From Lysobacterales bacterium UBA5700 (GTDB lineage: Bacteria > Pseudomonadota > Gammaproteobacteria > Xanthomonadales > Xanthomonadaceae), in NCBI GenBank assembly GCA_002420085.1, contig DIHI01000009.1, positions 1-5,197 on the forward strand: a stretch of DNA of 5,197 bases. The letters are read 5' to 3'. Below the pieces are notes generated by a model. It ran no database searches, was not told where the DNA came from, and worked only from the letters and a program-made list of their open reading frames with translations. This document shows, piece after piece, positions 1-5,197 of the stretch. A program made the position numbers and the translations under genes. Position 1 is the stretch's first letter; every line of letters starts with the position of its first letter.

Positions 1-656
1 CGCAGATCCTCGTCGCGGAAACAGCGGGCAATCTGGTAGTAACGGTCGAAGCCGGCCATCATCAGCAACTGCTTGAACAACTGCGGTGACTGCGGCAAGG
101 CGTAGAACTCGCCGGAATGAACCCGCGAGGGCACCAGATAGTCGCGGGCGCCTTCGGGCGTGGCCTTGGTCAGAATCGGCGTTTCGATGTCCTGGAAGCC
201 GCGCGCATCGAGGTAGCGGCGCAAGGCCGACACCAGGGCACCGCGCGTGCGCAGCATCGCCTGCATGACCGGACGACGGAGATCGAGGAAGCGGTATTTC
301 AGACGCAGTTCCTCGGCCGGATTCTCGTGGAAGTGGAAGGGCAGATCGCGGGCCGTGTTGAGCACTTCGATGTGCTCGGCCACCACTTCCACCCGACCAC
401 TGGCCAGGCGCTCGTTGATGCTGTGCCGCGCCCGCACCGTGCCGGTCACCCGCAGGCAGTCCTCGTAGCCGATCTCGGAAGCCGTCGCATGGGCGGAATC
501 GCCCGGCTCCGAAACGATCTGTACGATGCCCTGGTGGTCACGCAGGTCGATGAAACAGACCCCGCCGAGATTTCGAGCGACATCGGCCCAGCCGCACAGG
601 GTGACCGTCTGGCCGATCAGACGCTCATCGACAAGGCCGCAGAAATGGCTACGCAT
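1..656 (-). CDS. aspS: Aspartyl-tRNA synthetase, N-terminal part (runs off left edge)
   Basis: This is a class II aminoacyl-tRNA synthetase that charges tRNA-Asp with aspartate in the cytoplasm. Only the first 218 codons are inside the window; bacterial AspRS is usually about 590 residues. Residues 1-105 form the OB-fold anticodon-binding domain (MRSHFCG start, [18 protein letters not shown]). The catalytic core begins with [10 protein letters not shown] (119-128). It continues through the motif 1 region [20 protein letters not shown] (153-172), which includes the flipping-loop residues TPEGARD, then [12 protein letters not shown] (189-200), and reaches FRDEDL (213-218) at the start of motif 2. 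The start at 656 is supported by a GGAG Shine-Dalgarno about 7 bases upstream and by the MRSH N terminus typical of the family. Leu30 sits where non-discriminating AspRS enzymes carry His, which hints at an enzyme specific for tRNA-Asp; that alignment is by eye. It is the last visible gene of the fmdB - lipoprotein - aspS run. Confidence 0.98.
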   Translation of the reverse strand, partial: MRSHFCGLVDERLIGQTVTLCGWADVARNLGGVCFIDLRDHQGIVQIVSEPGDSAHATASEIGYEDCLRVTGTVRARHSINERLASGRVEVVAEHIEVLNTARDLPFHFHENPAEELRLKYRFLDLRRPVMQAMLRTRGALVSALRRYLDARGFQDIETPILTKATPEGARDYLVPSRVHSGEFYALPQSPQLFKQLLMMAGFDRYYQIARCFRDEDL

Positions 657-726
657 GGATGCTCCGAACTGGACTCCGGCCGACGCCGGCAAGCCCGCTA
701 GTTTAACGGATGCCGATGCGTCGACC

Positions 727-1404
727 TCACTCGTGGCCCCACGGCGGAGGTGGGGGTGGCACCGACTCGGACAGATCGAACTCGACTCGAAACAGCCTGC
801 CGTCGGGGCGCGACAGCGCGTAGACGAACTGCAGGTCCGGGATGATTTCCAGGGTCCAGGTATTGCTCACCGAGGCCGGATAGCCGAGACGCTGGAACAG
901 GTCGATCGATTCGGCATCGACCGGAAACGCCTGCCGGCTGGCCGTGCCCGGCTCGACGGTGGCGCCACCGTACTGGGTCAAGGCATCCTCGGAACCATCC
1001 TGATGGCGGTGATCGTGCTTGAGTTGCAGGCCATCGGCGGTGCGCCGCACCTGCCAGGTGCGTGAGCGATCGTCACCGACATGGAACGGGATGTCGAGTT
1101 GCCCCTCGCGGCAGCCACGGACATGCATCCGCAGCGGCTTTCCGGCGAATGGGCTGTTGTCCTGTGCCGGCTGGTCGATCACCACCCGACCGGCGAATGC
1201 CTGGCCGCAGTAGCGGGCGATCGCCGCCAGGAAGGCATCGGCCGGTGCCGGCTGCGCATGCGGCGCCGCAGCCTTCGGAGCAGCGGCCGACTGCGGCGGA
1301 TCGGTCGGCGCGGGCGCGCAGCCGGCCAGCAGCAACAGGGCCGGCATCATCGCACTGACAACGGCCGCGATCGGGCGGCGCCAGGAAAGATCGTGGAGTG
1401 TCAT
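727..1404 (-). CDS. Predicted lipoprotein of unknown function
   Basis: This 225-residue protein starts with a type II signal peptide: a basic n-region (WRR, 8-10), a hydrophobic stretch (residues 11-27) and a lipobox LAGC with Cys29 as the lipidated residue. The mature protein should therefore be membrane-anchored and face the periplasm. A flexible Ala/Pro-rich linker (about 30-55) precedes a compact C-terminal domain. That domain has the sequences [49 protein letters not shown] and [10 protein letters not shown]; the His/Asp-rich [11 protein letters not shown] segment is the most distinctive. The protein ends in a proline run, [11 protein letters not shown] remember similar hypothetical proteins in Xanthomonadaceae but know no function. 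The ATG at 1404 was chosen because it puts the signal peptide at the N terminus, although its Shine-Dalgarno is weak. An in-frame GTG at 1506 overlaps the fmdB stop (GTGA) and would add 34 residues ahead of the signal peptide, so it is less likely. Confidence 0.88.
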   Translation of the reverse strand: MTLHDLSWRRPIAAVVSAMMPALLLLAGCAPAPTDPPQSAAAPKAAAPHAQPAPADAFLAAIARYCGQAFAGRVVIDQPAQDNSPFAGKPLRMHVRGCREGQLDIPFHVGDDRSRTWQVRRTADGLQLKHDHRHQDGSEDALTQYGGATVEPGTASRQAFPVDAESIDLFQRLGYPASVSNTWTLEIIPDLQFVYALSRPDGRLFRVEFDLSESVPPPPPPWGHE

Positions 1405-1502
1405 CCGACCATACTGACCGTTCGCCGGAAAATGTCCAGTCAGGGCATGAGTCAGACGGGTCGGTTTCGACGACGACCGGATCGCATGCGGCCGCATCCC
1501 CT

Positions 1503-1904
1503 TCACACGCTCGCCGCGCTGCCGGCACCGGCCGCAGGCGTGCTGCTGGTCGCTGCGGCTGGTTTGCCGGCTGGCTTGTCCGCTGATGTGTTTGCTGACG
1601 TGTCCGCCGGCTTGGCGCTGGCATCGCCCGGTTTGCTGTCGCTCTTGCCTTCGGCGGGCGCGCTGCCGGCACTGGCGCCGGTATCACTGCCATCGCCGGC
1701 CAGGTTGCGCTTCTTCTCGCCGTCGCGCTTGAAATCGGTCTCGTACCAACCACTGCCGGCCAGACGGAATGCCGGTGCGGTCAGTTGCCGGCGGACCTCG
1801 GCCTGTTGGCATTCGGGGCAGGTCGTCGGGTCGGGGTCGGAAAGCTTCTGCAGGCGCTCGAAGCGATGCGCGCAGGCGGTGCATTCGAAGGCATAGATGG
1901 GCAT
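1503..1904 (-). CDS. FmdB-family zinc-ribbon protein
   Basis: This 133-residue protein belongs to the FmdB family of putative regulatory zinc-ribbon proteins. The N terminus reads MPIYAFECTACAHRFE, giving the first CxxC (Cys8, Cys11); the second CxxC is at Cys29 and Cys32 (TTCPECQ). These four cysteines form the expected Zn-binding ribbon. Residues 33-60 (EVRRQLTAPAFRLAGSGWYETDFK) match the usual end of the conserved region. From about residue 65 the tail is low-complexity and rich in Ala, Ser, Lys, Asp, Gly and Thr, and is probably disordered. The family has no firmly established biochemical role; its founding member was linked to formamidase/amidase gene regulation. Genes of this family often sit just upstream of aspS in gammaproteobacteria, as here with one gene between them. 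The start at 1904 is fixed by the conserved MPIYxFxC N terminus; the Shine-Dalgarno is weak (GAG, 8 bases upstream). Confidence 0.95.
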   Translation of the reverse strand: MPIYAFECTACAHRFERLQKLSDPDPTTCPECQQAEVRRQLTAPAFRLAGSGWYETDFKRDGEKKRNLAGDGSDTGASAGSAPAEGKSDSKPGDASAKPADTSANTSADKPAGKPAAATSSTPAAGAGSAASV

Positions 1905-1998
1905 GGCGGCAACTCGAAATTCGGACAGATGAACCCCGCAATCGCCCGGCCGAGCCTGGCCCGTGGCGCGCGACAGCGGGGCTGTGGATGCAGTCGTG

Positions 1999-2017
1999 GC
2001 ACGACATCACGTCGTGC
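1999..2017. repeat. Perfect 7-bp inverted repeat upstream of fmdB
   Basis: The arms GCACGAC (1999-2005) and GTCGTGC (2011-2017) are exact reverse complements around ATCAC. The element lies about 95 bases ahead of the fmdB start and, if the promoter candidate at 2047-2075 is real, inside the 5' leader. It has no T-tract on either strand, so it is not a classical terminator. It could be an operator or a leader hairpin; no function is shown. Confidence 0.5.
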
Positions 2018-2046
2018 GGCGTCCCTCCGGACGATCGACCGGAGCC

Positions 2047-2075
2047 AATGTGAGGCTCGCCCGGCGCGCTTTCAA
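2047..2075 (-). promoter_or_regulatory. Weak candidate sigma-70 promoter for fmdB - lipoprotein - aspS
   Basis: On the minus strand TTGAAA (2075-2070, 5 of 6 consensus bases) is followed after exactly 17 bases by CACATT (2052-2047, 3 of 6). Transcription would start near 2040, leaving a leader of about 135 bases before fmdB. The position, after the ABC-F stop and its stem-loop, is sensible, but the -10 element is poor. Confidence 0.25.
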
Positions 2076-2118
2076 GTCGGCCAGGTCGGATTCGCTGGTG
2101 CAGTGGGGTCGAATTCGA

Positions 2119-2145
2119 TCGTCCGGCACCGGCGGCGACGGACGA
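2119..2145 (-). terminator. Stem-loop directly after the ABC-F stop codon
   Basis: On the minus strand TCGTCCG and CGGACGA pair as a 7-bp stem. After a single mismatch, an inner 4-bp stem (CGCC with GGTG, including one G-U pair) closes on a 3-base loop. The structure begins two bases after the stop codon of the ABC-F gene. There is no U-tract after it (ATCGAATTC follows), so it may be a 3'-end-protecting hairpin or an inefficient terminator rather than a standard intrinsic one. Confidence 0.35.
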
Positions 2146-2146
2146 C

Positions 2147-4075
2147 TCAACCGGCCTCCAGTTGTGCGTACAACGACTCCCATTCGGCTTCCAGCGTCGC
2201 CCGCTCGTTGGCCAGGCCGGCCTGTGCCTGACCCAACCGGGCCAGTTCCAGGCTGTCGGAATAGAGGGTGGGATCGGCCAGGCGCTCGGCGATCGCCCCG
2301 GTTTCGGCCTCGATCGCCGCCACTCGCGCCTCGATCTGTTCGAGCCGCGTTCGGTGGCGACGCAATTGCCGGTCATCGCTGCGTGCCGGACGCGGCGTGG
2401 CCACCGCGACCGGTCGCGCAGCGGTCGCTTCGCGACGCGGTTCGGCGCCACGTGAACGCAGCCAGGCCGCATAGCCGTCGAGGTCGCCATCGAATTCCTC
2501 GACCCGCCCATCGGCAACCCGCCAGAACCGATCGCACACCAGACCGATCAGATGGCGGTCATGCGAGACCAGCACGATCGCGCCGGAAAACACCGCCAGC
2601 GCCTCGGCCAGGGCCTCGCGCATGTCGAGATCAAGGTGGTTGGTGGGTTCGTCGAGCAGCAGCACGTTCGGCCGACGCCAGGCGATCAGCGCCAGCGCCA
2701 GCCGTGCCCGCTCGCCGCCGGAAAAATGATCGACCGGCTCGAATGCCCGGTCGCCGGGGAAATTCCAACGGCCCAGGAAATCGCGGAACTCCTGGGTCGC
2801 GACATCGGGCGCAATGTCGCGCAGATGATCGATCGGGCTCGCGCCTTCGCGCAGACTCTCGACCGTATGCTGAGCGAAATAACCGATCCGCAGATCCGGA
2901 TGCCCGGCCCGCTCGCCGGACAGTGGCGGCAGTGCGCCGACCAGGGTCTTGACCAGGGTGGACTTGCCGGCGCCATTGGGACCGAGCAGGGCGACCCGAT
3001 CGCCGGCTTCCAGCGCGAAGCCGACCTGGCGCAGCACCACGACATCGGCCGCAGCATCGTGCTCGCCCGGCAGGCCATCCTCGGGCTCGGACCGTCGCGC
3101 ATCGGCGCGATAACCGGCATCCAGGCCCTCCAGGCGAATCAGCGAGAACGGCAGTTTGGCCGGCTCGGCGAATTCGATCCGCAGCGCTCGCTCGGCACGC
3201 ACCGCCTCGGTTCCCGCCAGCTTGGCCAGGCGCTTGATGCGCGACTGCGCCTGTCGTGCCTTGCTGGCCTTGGCCCGAAACCGATCGATGAAGCTTTGCA
3301 GGTGTGCCCGTTCGGCCTGCTCCTTCTCGAAGGCGATCTGCTGCTGGCGCAGGTGTTCGGCGCGCTGTCGCTCGAATGCCGTGTAGTCGCCGACGTACAG
3401 CCGCGCCCGGCCCTCGTGCAGGTGCAGCGTGTGGGTCGAGACGCCGTCGAGAAACTCACGATCGTGCGAGATCAGCAGCAGGGTGCCCTGATACTTCAAC
3501 AGCCACTGCTCCAGCCAGAGCACGGCATCGAGATCGAGGTGGTTGGTCGGCTCGTCCAGCAGCAACAGGTCCGACGGCGTCATCAGGGCACGCGCCAGAT
3601 TCAGGCGCACCCGCCAGCCACCGGAAAACTCGGCGACCGGCCGCTGATGGGTGGTCGCCGGAAAGCCCAGGCCATGCAACAGGCGGCCGGCCCGGGCACC
3701 GGCATCGTAACCGCCCAATTCCTCCAGGCGATGATGCGCCTCGGCGACCGCCTCCCAGTCCTCGGCCTGCATCGCCTCGGCTTCGGCACGGATCGCCTGG
3801 TGGACCGCGCGGTCGCCGGACAGCACGAAATCCAGCGCCGGGTCCGGCAGCGAGGGCGTTTCCTGGGCAACACTGGCGATCCGCAGCCTGGTCGGCAGGT
3901 CGAGATCGCCGGCATCAGCTTCCAACTCACCGCGAATCGCCGCAAACAGTGAGGACTTGCCGCAGCCGTTGCGGCCGATCACACCGACTCGCCAACCGGC
4001 ATGCAGGGTCAGATCGACGCCGGACAGCAGGCGCAACGAACCGCGCCGCAGCGCAAAATCGCGAAAGGAAATCAT
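2147..4075 (-). CDS. yheS: ABC-F family ATPase, YheS type
   Basis: This 642-residue soluble protein has two ABC ATPase domains and no membrane segments, the ABC-F layout of ribosome-associated translation factors. Domain 1 has Walker A GRNGCGKS (34-41), signature FSGGW (150-154), Walker B LLLLDEP (170-176, catalytic Glu175) and the switch His in SHDRE (203-207). The interdomain linker that reaches toward P-site tRNA in this family (about 237-285) contains LQSFIDRFRAKASKARQAQS. Domain 2 has Walker A GPNGAGKS (365-372), signature FSGGE (451-455), Walker B VLLLDEP (471-477, Glu476) and SHDRH (504-508). A basic/Ala/Pro stretch (545-565) leads to a C-terminal coiled coil (about 568-640). All catalytic residues are intact. 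Length and motif wording (HGLGF, VEEFDGDLDGYAAWL) match E. coli YheS (about 637 residues) better than EttA or Uup. A charged insert of about 20 residues (323-345) follows the A-loop Tyr322. The start gives the expected MISF N terminus, with only a weak Shine-Dalgarno. Confidence 0.96.
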   Translation of the reverse strand: MISFRDFALRRGSLRLLSGVDLTLHAGWRVGVIGRNGCGKSSLFAAIRGELEADAGDLDLPTRLRIASVAQETPSLPDPALDFVLSGDRAVHQAIRAEAEAMQAEDWEAVAEAHHRLEELGGYDAGARAGRLLHGLGFPATTHQRPVAEFSGGWRVRLNLARALMTPSDLLLLDEPTNHLDLDAVLWLEQWLLKYQGTLLLISHDREFLDGVSTHTLHLHEGRARLYVGDYTAFERQRAEHLRQQQIAFEKEQAERAHLQSFIDRFRAKASKARQAQSRIKRLAKLAGTEAVRAERALRIEFAEPAKLPFSLIRLEGLDAGYRADARRSEPEDGLPGEHDAAADVVVLRQVGFALEAGDRVALLGPNGAGKSTLVKTLVGALPPLSGERAGHPDLRIGYFAQHTVESLREGASPIDHLRDIAPDVATQEFRDFLGRWNFPGDRAFEPVDHFSGGERARLALALIAWRRPNVLLLDEPTNHLDLDMREALAEALAVFSGAIVLVSHDRHLIGLVCDRFWRVADGRVEEFDGDLDGYAAWLRSRGAEPRREATAARPVAVATPRPARSDDRQLRRHRTRLEQIEARVAAIEAETGAIAERLADPTLYSDSLELARLGQAQAGLANERATLEAEWESLYAQLEAG

Positions 4076-4320
4076 CCCGACAGTTTAACCCGGCGCGTCG
4101 ATCGAGCGCCCGCGAACGCCGCCTGCGATGCGGCATCGCCCGAGCACATCGGCACGGCGGCCTGCGCTCGCCAGATGATCGAGGTCGAACATGGACATTG
4201 CCCACTGTGCGAGGCACGACGACGCCCGACCTGGGCACGGCGGATGACTGCGGGCAAAGGATTCGACCGAACCGACACTAATACGGGGCAATCGCTCCAT
4301 AATTTTTCAGCCAATCGAGA

Positions 4321-4329
4321 TTTATAGCA
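4321..4329 (-). promoter_or_regulatory. Candidate extended -10 promoter for the ABC-F gene
   Basis: On the minus strand the sequence TGCTATAAA contains a TGn extension directly before TATAAA, which matches five of six -10 consensus bases. No good -35 hexamer lies at the usual distance, which is tolerated in extended -10 promoters. It lies in the most AT-rich part of the window, about 245 bases upstream of the ABC-F start. Confidence 0.35.
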
Positions 4330-4388
4330 CTGGATCGCGCAACTGAACGGTGACAGCGATTCCTTGAACGCGAATATTGCAATGCAGC

Positions 4389-4417
4389 ATGACATGCCCA
4401 GCCGAGTGGGTTATGTC
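4389..4417 (+). promoter_or_regulatory. Weak candidate promoter for the plus-strand gene
   Basis: ATGACA (4389-4394, 5 of 6 bases of the -35 consensus) is followed after 17 bases by TATGTC (4412-4417, 3 of 6). If used, it would give a leader of roughly 275 bases containing all five inverted repeats ahead of the 4699 start. GATAAT at 4470-4475 is an alternative -10 without a matching -35. Neither is strong. Confidence 0.2.
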
Positions 4418-4428
4418 TATTCCCGAAT

Positions 4429-4450
4429 CAGACGACTGGGGAGCCGTCTG
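4429..4450. repeat. Inverted repeat 1 of the 4699 leader
   Basis: CAGACG (4429-4434) and CGTCTG (4445-4450) are exact reverse complements around a 10-base spacer. It is the weakest of the five inverted repeats in this leader and could be chance. Confidence 0.35.
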
Positions 4451-4485
4451 CGGGGAGATACACCGAACGGATAATTGACGAGCAA

Positions 4486-4511
4486 GACACGCCCGAACCA
4501 CGGGCCGTGTC
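4486..4511. repeat. Inverted repeat 2: 10-bp hairpin with one bulge
   Basis: GACACGCCCG (4486-4495) pairs with CGGG (4501-4504) and CGTGTC (4506-4511), leaving one bulged C (4505) and a 5-base loop AACCA. This is the longest pairing in the region. It is immediately followed by a second hairpin at 4514-4528. No U-tract follows, so a simple terminator is unlikely. Confidence 0.5.
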
Positions 4512-4513
4512 GG

Positions 4514-4528
4514 GGCCGCACAGCGGCC
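4514..4528. repeat. Inverted repeat 3: tight 6-bp hairpin
   Basis: GGCCGC (4514-4519) and GCGGCC (4523-4528) pair around the 3-base loop ACA. A G-U pair (4513 with 4529) could extend it. It sits two bases after inverted repeat 2, so the two could stack in RNA. Confidence 0.45.
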
Positions 4529-4557
4529 TGAAACGGGGACCAATACGACATGCTGTC

Positions 4558-4579
4558 CGGCAGGCATTCGAGCCTGCCG
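4558..4579. repeat. Inverted repeat 4: perfect 8-bp hairpin
   Basis: CGGCAGGC (4558-4565) and GCCTGCCG (4572-4579) are exact reverse complements around the 6-base loop ATTCGA. The stem is GC-rich and would be stable in RNA. The following bases, CGGGATTTCC, do not form a terminator U-tract. Confidence 0.55.
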
Positions 4580-4608
4580 CGGGATTTCCTACGCCTCGTT
4601 TTACGACT

Positions 4609-4625
4609 CGATCGAAATTCGATCG
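4609..4625. promoter_or_regulatory. Perfect 17-bp palindrome, candidate operator
   Basis: CGATCGAA (4609-4616) and TTCGATCG (4618-4625) are exact reverse complements around a single central A (4617). The near absence of a loop suits a dimeric DNA-binding protein better than an RNA hairpin. It is centred 82 bases before the start codon at 4699. CGATCG-like words are frequent in this genome segment, which raises the chance of coincidence. Confidence 0.4.
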
Positions 4626-4685
4626 CGGCCACCTGTGTCTGCACGTTTTTCATCACTATCCCACGGCGCACGTCACGGCAATTCT

Positions 4686-4692
4686 GGAGGAG
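4686..4692 (+). promoter_or_regulatory. Strong ribosome binding site
   Basis: GGAGGAG lies six bases before the ATG at 4699. It is by far the best Shine-Dalgarno in the window and fixes the start of the plus-strand gene, in contrast to the weak sites of fmdB, the lipoprotein and the ABC-F gene. Confidence 0.9.
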
Positions 4693-4698
4693 CCACCA

Positions 4699-5197
4699 AT
4701 GCAACTGGACAGCAAGACCAAGGAAATCACTGCCGGCAGCAAGGAACTCGAACTGCTCGCCGAGTCATTCCACGACGATCAATTGCGGTTGCGGATGATG
4801 ACCGATCCCGTGTCGGTGTTCGGAACCCCGTTCTCGTTGACCGCAGAAATCAAGCGATTCGCTGAAATGATGATGGGTGATGAGAAGTTTCGTCGGGGGC
4901 TGTACGAATCGCCACGGGCAACGGTCGAAGCACATGGACTGCGCATCGATCCGATGACGATCCGGGCGATGTGGGATGGCCGGGCCATGCGCGAAGGTCT
5001 GCTGACCGATGCCGACATGAACAGCGACGGCATCCGCCATCTGAATGCCTTCAACGACCTCAAGCGCGAGTTCTTCAAATCGATGCTGACCAAGCAATCG
5101 GCCAACTCGGCATTCGAGCGCTGGCGGACTCGTCAGATCGAACGCTGCGCCACCGAGATGGATCGTGCCAATGCCCGCTCGATCGTCCATGCCCCGG
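4699..5197 (+). CDS. Probable PoyD-like radical SAM RiPP epimerase, N-terminal part (runs off right edge)
   Basis: The reading frame is open for 166 codons to the window edge. The start is secure because of the GGAGGAG site. The visible part has no signal peptide or membrane segment and is largely helical and charged. Residues 52-92 (KRFAEMMMGDEKFRR, then ESPRATVEAHGLRIDP and a Trp at 92) resemble the accessory region I recall from PoyD-type epimerases. Residues 139-166 (FERWRTRQIERC, then ANARSIVHAP) resemble the segment that in those enzymes comes just before the radical SAM CxxxCxxC cluster motif. Such enzymes bind a 4Fe-4S cluster and S-adenosylmethionine and invert L-amino acids to D-amino acids in a precursor peptide. 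The cluster motif itself is not in the window, so the function is inferred from remembered family resemblance only. Its direction and strong ribosome site set it apart from the housekeeping genes to its left. It could instead be another radical SAM peptide maturase or an unrelated protein. Confidence 0.6.
   Translation, partial: MQLDSKTKEITAGSKELELLAESFHDDQLRLRMMTDPVSVFGTPFSLTAEIKRFAEMMMGDEKFRRGLYESPRATVEAHGLRIDPMTIRAMWDGRAMREGLLTDADMNSDGIRHLNAFNDLKREFFKSMLTKQSANSAFERWRTRQIERCATEMDRANARSIVHAP

Larger units (their letters stand above)
4076..4698. other. Divergent intergenic region, about 620 bases, no supported gene
   Basis: This stretch separates the leftward ABC-F gene from the rightward gene at 4699. 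The left part (4076-4270) is GC-rich and contains only short open frames without ribosome sites. An AT-rich patch (about 4275-4330) holds the best promoter-like sequence. The right part (4429-4625) holds five inverted repeats. I see no tRNA, rRNA, CRISPR or insertion-sequence ends here, and I do not recognise a known riboswitch. Confidence 0.7.

Noticed and set aside
117..701. 194-codon plus-strand open frame opposite aspS
   Set aside because: It is antisense to an unmistakable AspRS and its translation has no family resemblance.
1081..1896. 271-codon plus-strand open frame opposite the lipoprotein and fmdB
   Set aside because: It spans two well-supported minus-strand genes and the gap between them. 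Its Leu/Ala/Pro-rich product mirrors the low-complexity FmdB tail.
2552..3952. 466-codon open frame on the plus strand opposite yheS
   Set aside because: It lies wholly antisense to a clear ABC-F gene with all motifs intact. Its translation shows no recognisable domain; long antisense frames are common in GC-rich DNA.
4191..4247. 18-codon plus-strand frame with a GAGG site in front (possible leader peptide)
   Set aside because: It is too short to judge, shows no run of regulatory codons, and lies about 450 bases from the next plus-strand gene.
4085..4300. 71-codon minus-strand open frame just upstream of yheS
   Set aside because: There is no Shine-Dalgarno at 4300 or at the internal ATG codons, and no recognisable motif. 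Its later part has GC-rich third positions, so a tiny gene cannot be fully excluded.
4558..4590. Intrinsic terminator at the 8-bp hairpin
   Set aside because: The stem is good but it is followed by CGGGATTTCC rather than a U-tract, and no plus-strand gene lies upstream for it to end.
4550..4798. 82-codon plus-strand frame overlapping the start of the gene at 4699
   Set aside because: It has no ribosome site, runs out of frame into the real gene, and its Arg/Ser/Cys-rich translation is typical of a shifted frame.
4765..5190. 141-codon minus-strand open frame opposite the gene at 4699
   Set aside because: It has no ribosome site. The plus-strand frame has a strong ribosome site, a plausible start and a more protein-like composition.

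Overview
The window looks like a chromosomal segment of a high-GC gammaproteobacterium, most plausibly from the Xanthomonadales/Lysobacterales. The reasons are the strong G/C third-position bias, the FmdB – lipoprotein – AspRS gene order, and a small lipoprotein that I recall as common in that order. This is inference from gene order and remembered protein resemblance; no 16S rRNA or other marker is present.

Layout. Four genes lie head to tail on the minus strand. Read in transcription order (right to left) they are a YheS-type ABC-F ATPase (4075-2147), a small FmdB-family zinc-ribbon protein (1904-1503), a predicted lipoprotein of unknown function (1404-727) and the N-terminal third of aspartyl-tRNA synthetase aspS (656-1, running off the left edge). 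The last three are spaced 98 and 70 bases apart and could form one transcript. A 242-base gap separates them from the ABC-F gene; it holds a stem-loop right after the ABC-F stop, a weak candidate promoter and a palindrome. Much of this block concerns translation: AspRS charges tRNA-Asp and ABC-F proteins act at the ribosome.

At about 4076-4698 there is a gene-poor divergent region of about 620 bases. Its left half holds a candidate extended -10 promoter for the ABC-F gene. Its right half carries five inverted repeats in about 200 bases. A strong Shine-Dalgarno sequence then leads into a plus-strand gene at 4699 that runs off the right edge after 166 codons. These residues resemble, from memory, the N-terminal region of PoyD-type radical SAM epimerases, which convert L- to D-residues in ribosomally made peptides (RiPPs). 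The FeS-binding Cys motif would lie just beyond the window. If the call is right, the window ends at the edge of a RiPP biosynthetic locus inserted next to housekeeping genes. No convincing precursor peptide is visible upstream of it.
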